Part shown: positions 12,818-14,457 of the stretch, piece after piece
Position numbering within the stretch: position 1 is the first letter of the stretch
Layout: every line of letters begins with the position of its first letter
DNA from: an uncultured Chloroflexota bacterium
GTDB taxonomy: Bacteria; Chloroflexota; Limnocylindria; Limnocylindrales; CSP1-4
Assembly (NCBI GenBank): GCA_903930745.1
Contig: CAIYZX010000498.1
Location: forward strand, 1 to 14,457
Length of the DNA stretch: 14,457 bases
Direction of reading: 5' to 3'
The notes under the pieces: generated by a model
What the model saw: only the letters and a program-made list of their open reading frames with translations
What the model was told of the DNA's origin: nothing
Database searches by the model: none
Made by a program: the position numbers and the translations under genes

Positions 12818-13879
12818 ATGCGCCAGCTTGACTCCCGGACCCTGCGTTCCCTCACCCGGGCCATGCCGAAGGCGGAGCTCCACCTCCACCTTGACGGCTC
12901 CCTCCGCGTCGACACGGCGCTGGACATCGCGGCCACCCGCAAGGTGGCGGCCCCCCACACGTTCGCCGGCATGCGCGACGTGCTGGTCTGCCCGGAGCAG
13001 GTCACGGACCAGGCGACGCTGCTGCGGGCCTTCGACCTGCCGATCAGGCTGCTCCAGGACGCCGAGGCGCTCGAGCGCGTGGCGGCGGAGCTGGTGGAGG
13101 ACAAGGCCGCCGAGAACGTCCACTACATGGAGATTCGTTGGGCGCCGCTGCTGCACACCGCGAAGGGCCTGTCCGGCCTGGACGTGGTGGACGCGGTCTG
13201 GCGCGGCGCGAGCGACGTGGCGCGGCGCTGCAACGTGGAGGTCCGCCTGATCGCCACGCTGATGCGCTCGCACACGCCGGACGCGAACCTCGCGTTCATG
13301 CTGGACCTCAACGGCGAGGGGATCCCGGAGGGCCTGGTGGCCGTGGACCTCGCGGGGCCGGAGGAGCGCTTCCCGGACCCGGAGCAGCACCGCGCGGCCA
13401 TCGACCTCGCCCGCGACCTGGGCCTCCACGTCACGCTGCACGCGGGCGAGTGGGGCGGCGCGGCCCAGGTGCGGCGCGCGCTTGCACTGGAGCCGGAGCG
13501 GATCGCCCACGGCCCGCTGGCCATCGACGACCCGGACCTCGTGGCGGAGCTGCGCGACCGCGGCACCTGGCTGGACCTGTGCCTCACGTCCAACCACCAG
13601 GCCAACATCATCCCGGTCTTCGAGGAACACCCGTTCCGCCGCCTGATGGCGGAGGACGTGCGCGTCACGCTGAACACGGACGACCTCACCGTGAGCGACG
13701 TCACGCTGTCCGAGGAGTACGCCCGCGCCGTGGAGCGCCTGGGCGTCACGCTGCCGGAGCTGTGGGCCGTGGACATGGCGGCCATCGAGGCGGCGTTCTG
13801 CGAGGACGACGTCAAGGAGAACCTGCGCGAGGAGTTCCTCGCCTGGGCCGCGCACGTCCCGGAGGTCCTCCACGGCTGA
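12818..13879 (+). CDS. add: Adenosine deaminase family enzyme
   Basis: The 353-residue cytosolic zinc enzyme would deaminate adenosine to inosine in purine salvage. All expected residues are visible: zinc ligands His22 and His24 (ELHLHLDGS), His208 (LHAGE) and Asp288 (LNTDD). The catalytic Glu211, His231 (ERIAHG) and Asp289 are also present. The length is normal for the family. The segment after NTDD (LTVSDVTLSEEY) differs from the common P-x-x-F-G-T-x-L-x-x-EY pattern, so a related substrate such as 6-amino-6-deoxyfutalosine or adenine is possible. The ATG at 12818 was chosen because it directly precedes the domain and follows a -10 element by 6 nt. It is divergent from the SDR gene. A small membrane protein gene follows after 10 nt. 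Confidence 0.9.
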   Translation: MRQLDSRTLRSLTRAMPKAELHLHLDGSLRVDTALDIAATRKVAAPHTFAGMRDVLVCPEQVTDQATLLRAFDLPIRLLQDAEALERVAAELVEDKAAENVHYMEIRWAPLLHTAKGLSGLDVVDAVWRGASDVARRCNVEVRLIATLMRSHTPDANLAFMLDLNGEGIPEGLVAVDLAGPEERFPDPEQHRAAIDLARDLGLHVTLHAGEWGGAAQVRRALALEPERIAHGPLAIDDPDLVAELRDRGTWLDLCLTSNHQANIIPVFEEHPFRRLMAEDVRVTLNTDDLTVSDVTLSEEYARAVERLGVTLPELWAVDMAAIEAAFCEDDVKENLREEFLAWAAHVPEVLHG

Positions 13880-13889
13880 GGCCGTGCCG

Positions 13890-14174
13890 ATGTCGCCCAC
13901 CACGATCGCGCTCGCGGTCCTCGTCTTCGCCCTGGTGATCACGCGCCTCGAGGAGGAGCGGCGCTGGCGGGACGGCCGCATCTCCGATCGCACGAACGCG
14001 CTGCTGGTTGCGGGCCGCCTGCCCATCCTGGGCATTGGCTTCGGCCTGATCACCGGGCAGGAGCCGCCGGGCGTGCTGCTGCTGGGCGCGCTGGGCCTGG
14101 GTCTTGCCGCGCTGGTGGTCCCCTACGTCACGCGCCGGCTCCGCCGGATCCGCGAAGGCGCGCCCCGCAGCTAG
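13890..14174 (+). CDS. Small membrane protein of unknown function
   Basis: The product has 94 residues from ATG 13890; a GTG at 13884 is an in-frame alternative. A TGAGG that includes the upstream stop codon lies 8 nt before the ATG and could serve as ribosome binding site, so translation may be coupled to the deaminase gene. Three hydrophobic stretches are visible (about 5-19, 37-55 and 60-80), separated by a charged loop RLEEERRWRDGRISDR and ending in a basic tail. The family is not recognised. Its stop codon overlaps the stop of the convergent gene on the other strand. Confidence 0.65.
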   Translation: MSPTTIALAVLVFALVITRLEEERRWRDGRISDRTNALLVAGRLPILGIGFGLITGQEPPGVLLLGALGLGLAALVVPYVTRRLRRIREGAPRS

Positions 14175-14457
14175 CCGTTTGGGCCGTTGAACGCCGGCAC
14201 GTTGATCGTCAGCTCGTCGTCGATCGCGTTGGGAATGGGGTCCAGCGTCACGTCCACCGGCACCGCCATCCAGCCCGGCCCATCGAACGACGCGGTGACC
14301 GTGCCGCCCTCGGCATACGCCGCCTGCATCCGCTCCAGCAGCGCGATCACCGTGAGCGGGAACGCGGAGATGGCGTCCTGCTCCAGCGCGCCGTTGGGGC
14401 CGATGGCGGAGGCCACCTGGCCATCCCGGACCGTGACCTTCACCGGGCCGTTGAGCA
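14171..14457 (-). CDS. DUF6174-like secreted or lipoprotein domain, cut by the right window edge
   Basis: The frame is open from the TAG at 14173-14171 to the right edge, so only the C-terminal 95 or so residues are seen. The visible pattern resembles DUF6174: GPVKVTVRDGQVASA, then a helix with TVIALLERMQAAYAEG, then a strand pair ending PNAIDDELTINVPAF. That family pattern is usually a conserved VTVRDGxVV segment followed by a PNAxDDELxY ending. Proteins of this type are usually short secreted or lipid-anchored proteins of unknown function. The assignment is from memory of the pattern and moderately sure. An internal GTG at 14443 is probably not the true start, because the frame and the similarity continue upstream. 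Confidence 0.55.
   Translation of the reverse strand, partial: LNGPVKVTVRDGQVASAIGPNGALEQDAISAFPLTVIALLERMQAAYAEGGTVTASFDGPGWMAVPVDVTLDPIPNAIDDELTINVPAFNGPNG

Noticed and set aside
12680..14053. Minus-strand in-frame extension making the SDR a 768-residue fusion
   Set aside because: The extension lies opposite the adenosine deaminase gene, whose active-site residues are all intact. The SDR has a good ribosome binding site and Rossmann start at 12679.
1..14457. CRISPR array, tRNA, rRNA, insertion sequence or prophage
   Set aside because: No regular spaced repeats, tRNA cloverleaf, transposase, integrase or phage gene was seen.

Overview
This is a GC-rich (about 70% by eye) chromosomal window from a free-living heterotrophic bacterium. 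The lipoprotein linker of repeated ATEAPAT-type units, the GTG/TTG starts, the promoters sitting 6-7 nt before start codons, and the fused betaine permease would fit a Chloroflexota lineage (Limnocylindria-like) or an actinobacterium. That placement is an inference, because no rRNA, tRNA or phylogenetic marker is present.

Layout, left to right. (1) 1-102, minus: the N-terminus of an exported or membrane protein that runs off the left edge. (2) 4619-303, minus: a complete quaternary-amine (glycine betaine type) ABC importer operon. It has a promoter, a structured leader, the ATPase (4491-3391), a tandem-fused permease (3391-1472), the substrate-binding lipoprotein (1443-388) and a 17-bp terminator-type hairpin. 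(3) 5421-4675, minus: a DUF1638 protein. It is divergent from (4) 5477-6442, plus: a PAPS-dependent sulfotransferase; the two share one overlapping -10 region. (5) 8287-6626, minus: choline dehydrogenase BetA, convergent with the sulfotransferase; a hairpin and a palindrome lie between them. (6) 10577-8399, minus: leucyl aminopeptidase PepA followed by a short, cysteine-free type 4 prepilin peptidase. (7) 11656-10682, minus: an unrecognised single-pass membrane protein. (8) 12679-11747, minus: an atypical SDR / NAD(P)-binding protein. It is divergent from (9) 12818-13879, plus: an adenosine-deaminase-family enzyme, and 13890-14174, plus: a small membrane protein. (10) 14171 to the right edge, minus: a DUF6174-like protein, partial.

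How the parts fit together. The importer brings in glycine betaine, choline or a relative, and BetA oxidises choline towards betaine. From memory, DUF1638 proteins are often encoded near corrinoid/MttB-type methylamine or betaine methyltransferases. The left 8 kb therefore looks like a quaternary-amine uptake and metabolism region. No betaine aldehyde dehydrogenase or methyltransferase is in the window. The right half is ordinary housekeeping and accessory content.

The strongest candidate for something undescribed is the 97-nt leader of the importer operon (4588-4492, minus). Three hairpins abut without spacers, and the ends of the leader can pair to close a multi-branch junction whose 3' strand contains part of the ribosome binding site. 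This is a riboswitch-like layout. A second theme is that several genes carry a TAnnnT -10 element 6-7 nt before the start codon, which predicts leaderless mRNAs. No stretch longer than 300 bases lacks a gene; the longest gap, 103-387, holds a possible promoter and the operon terminator.
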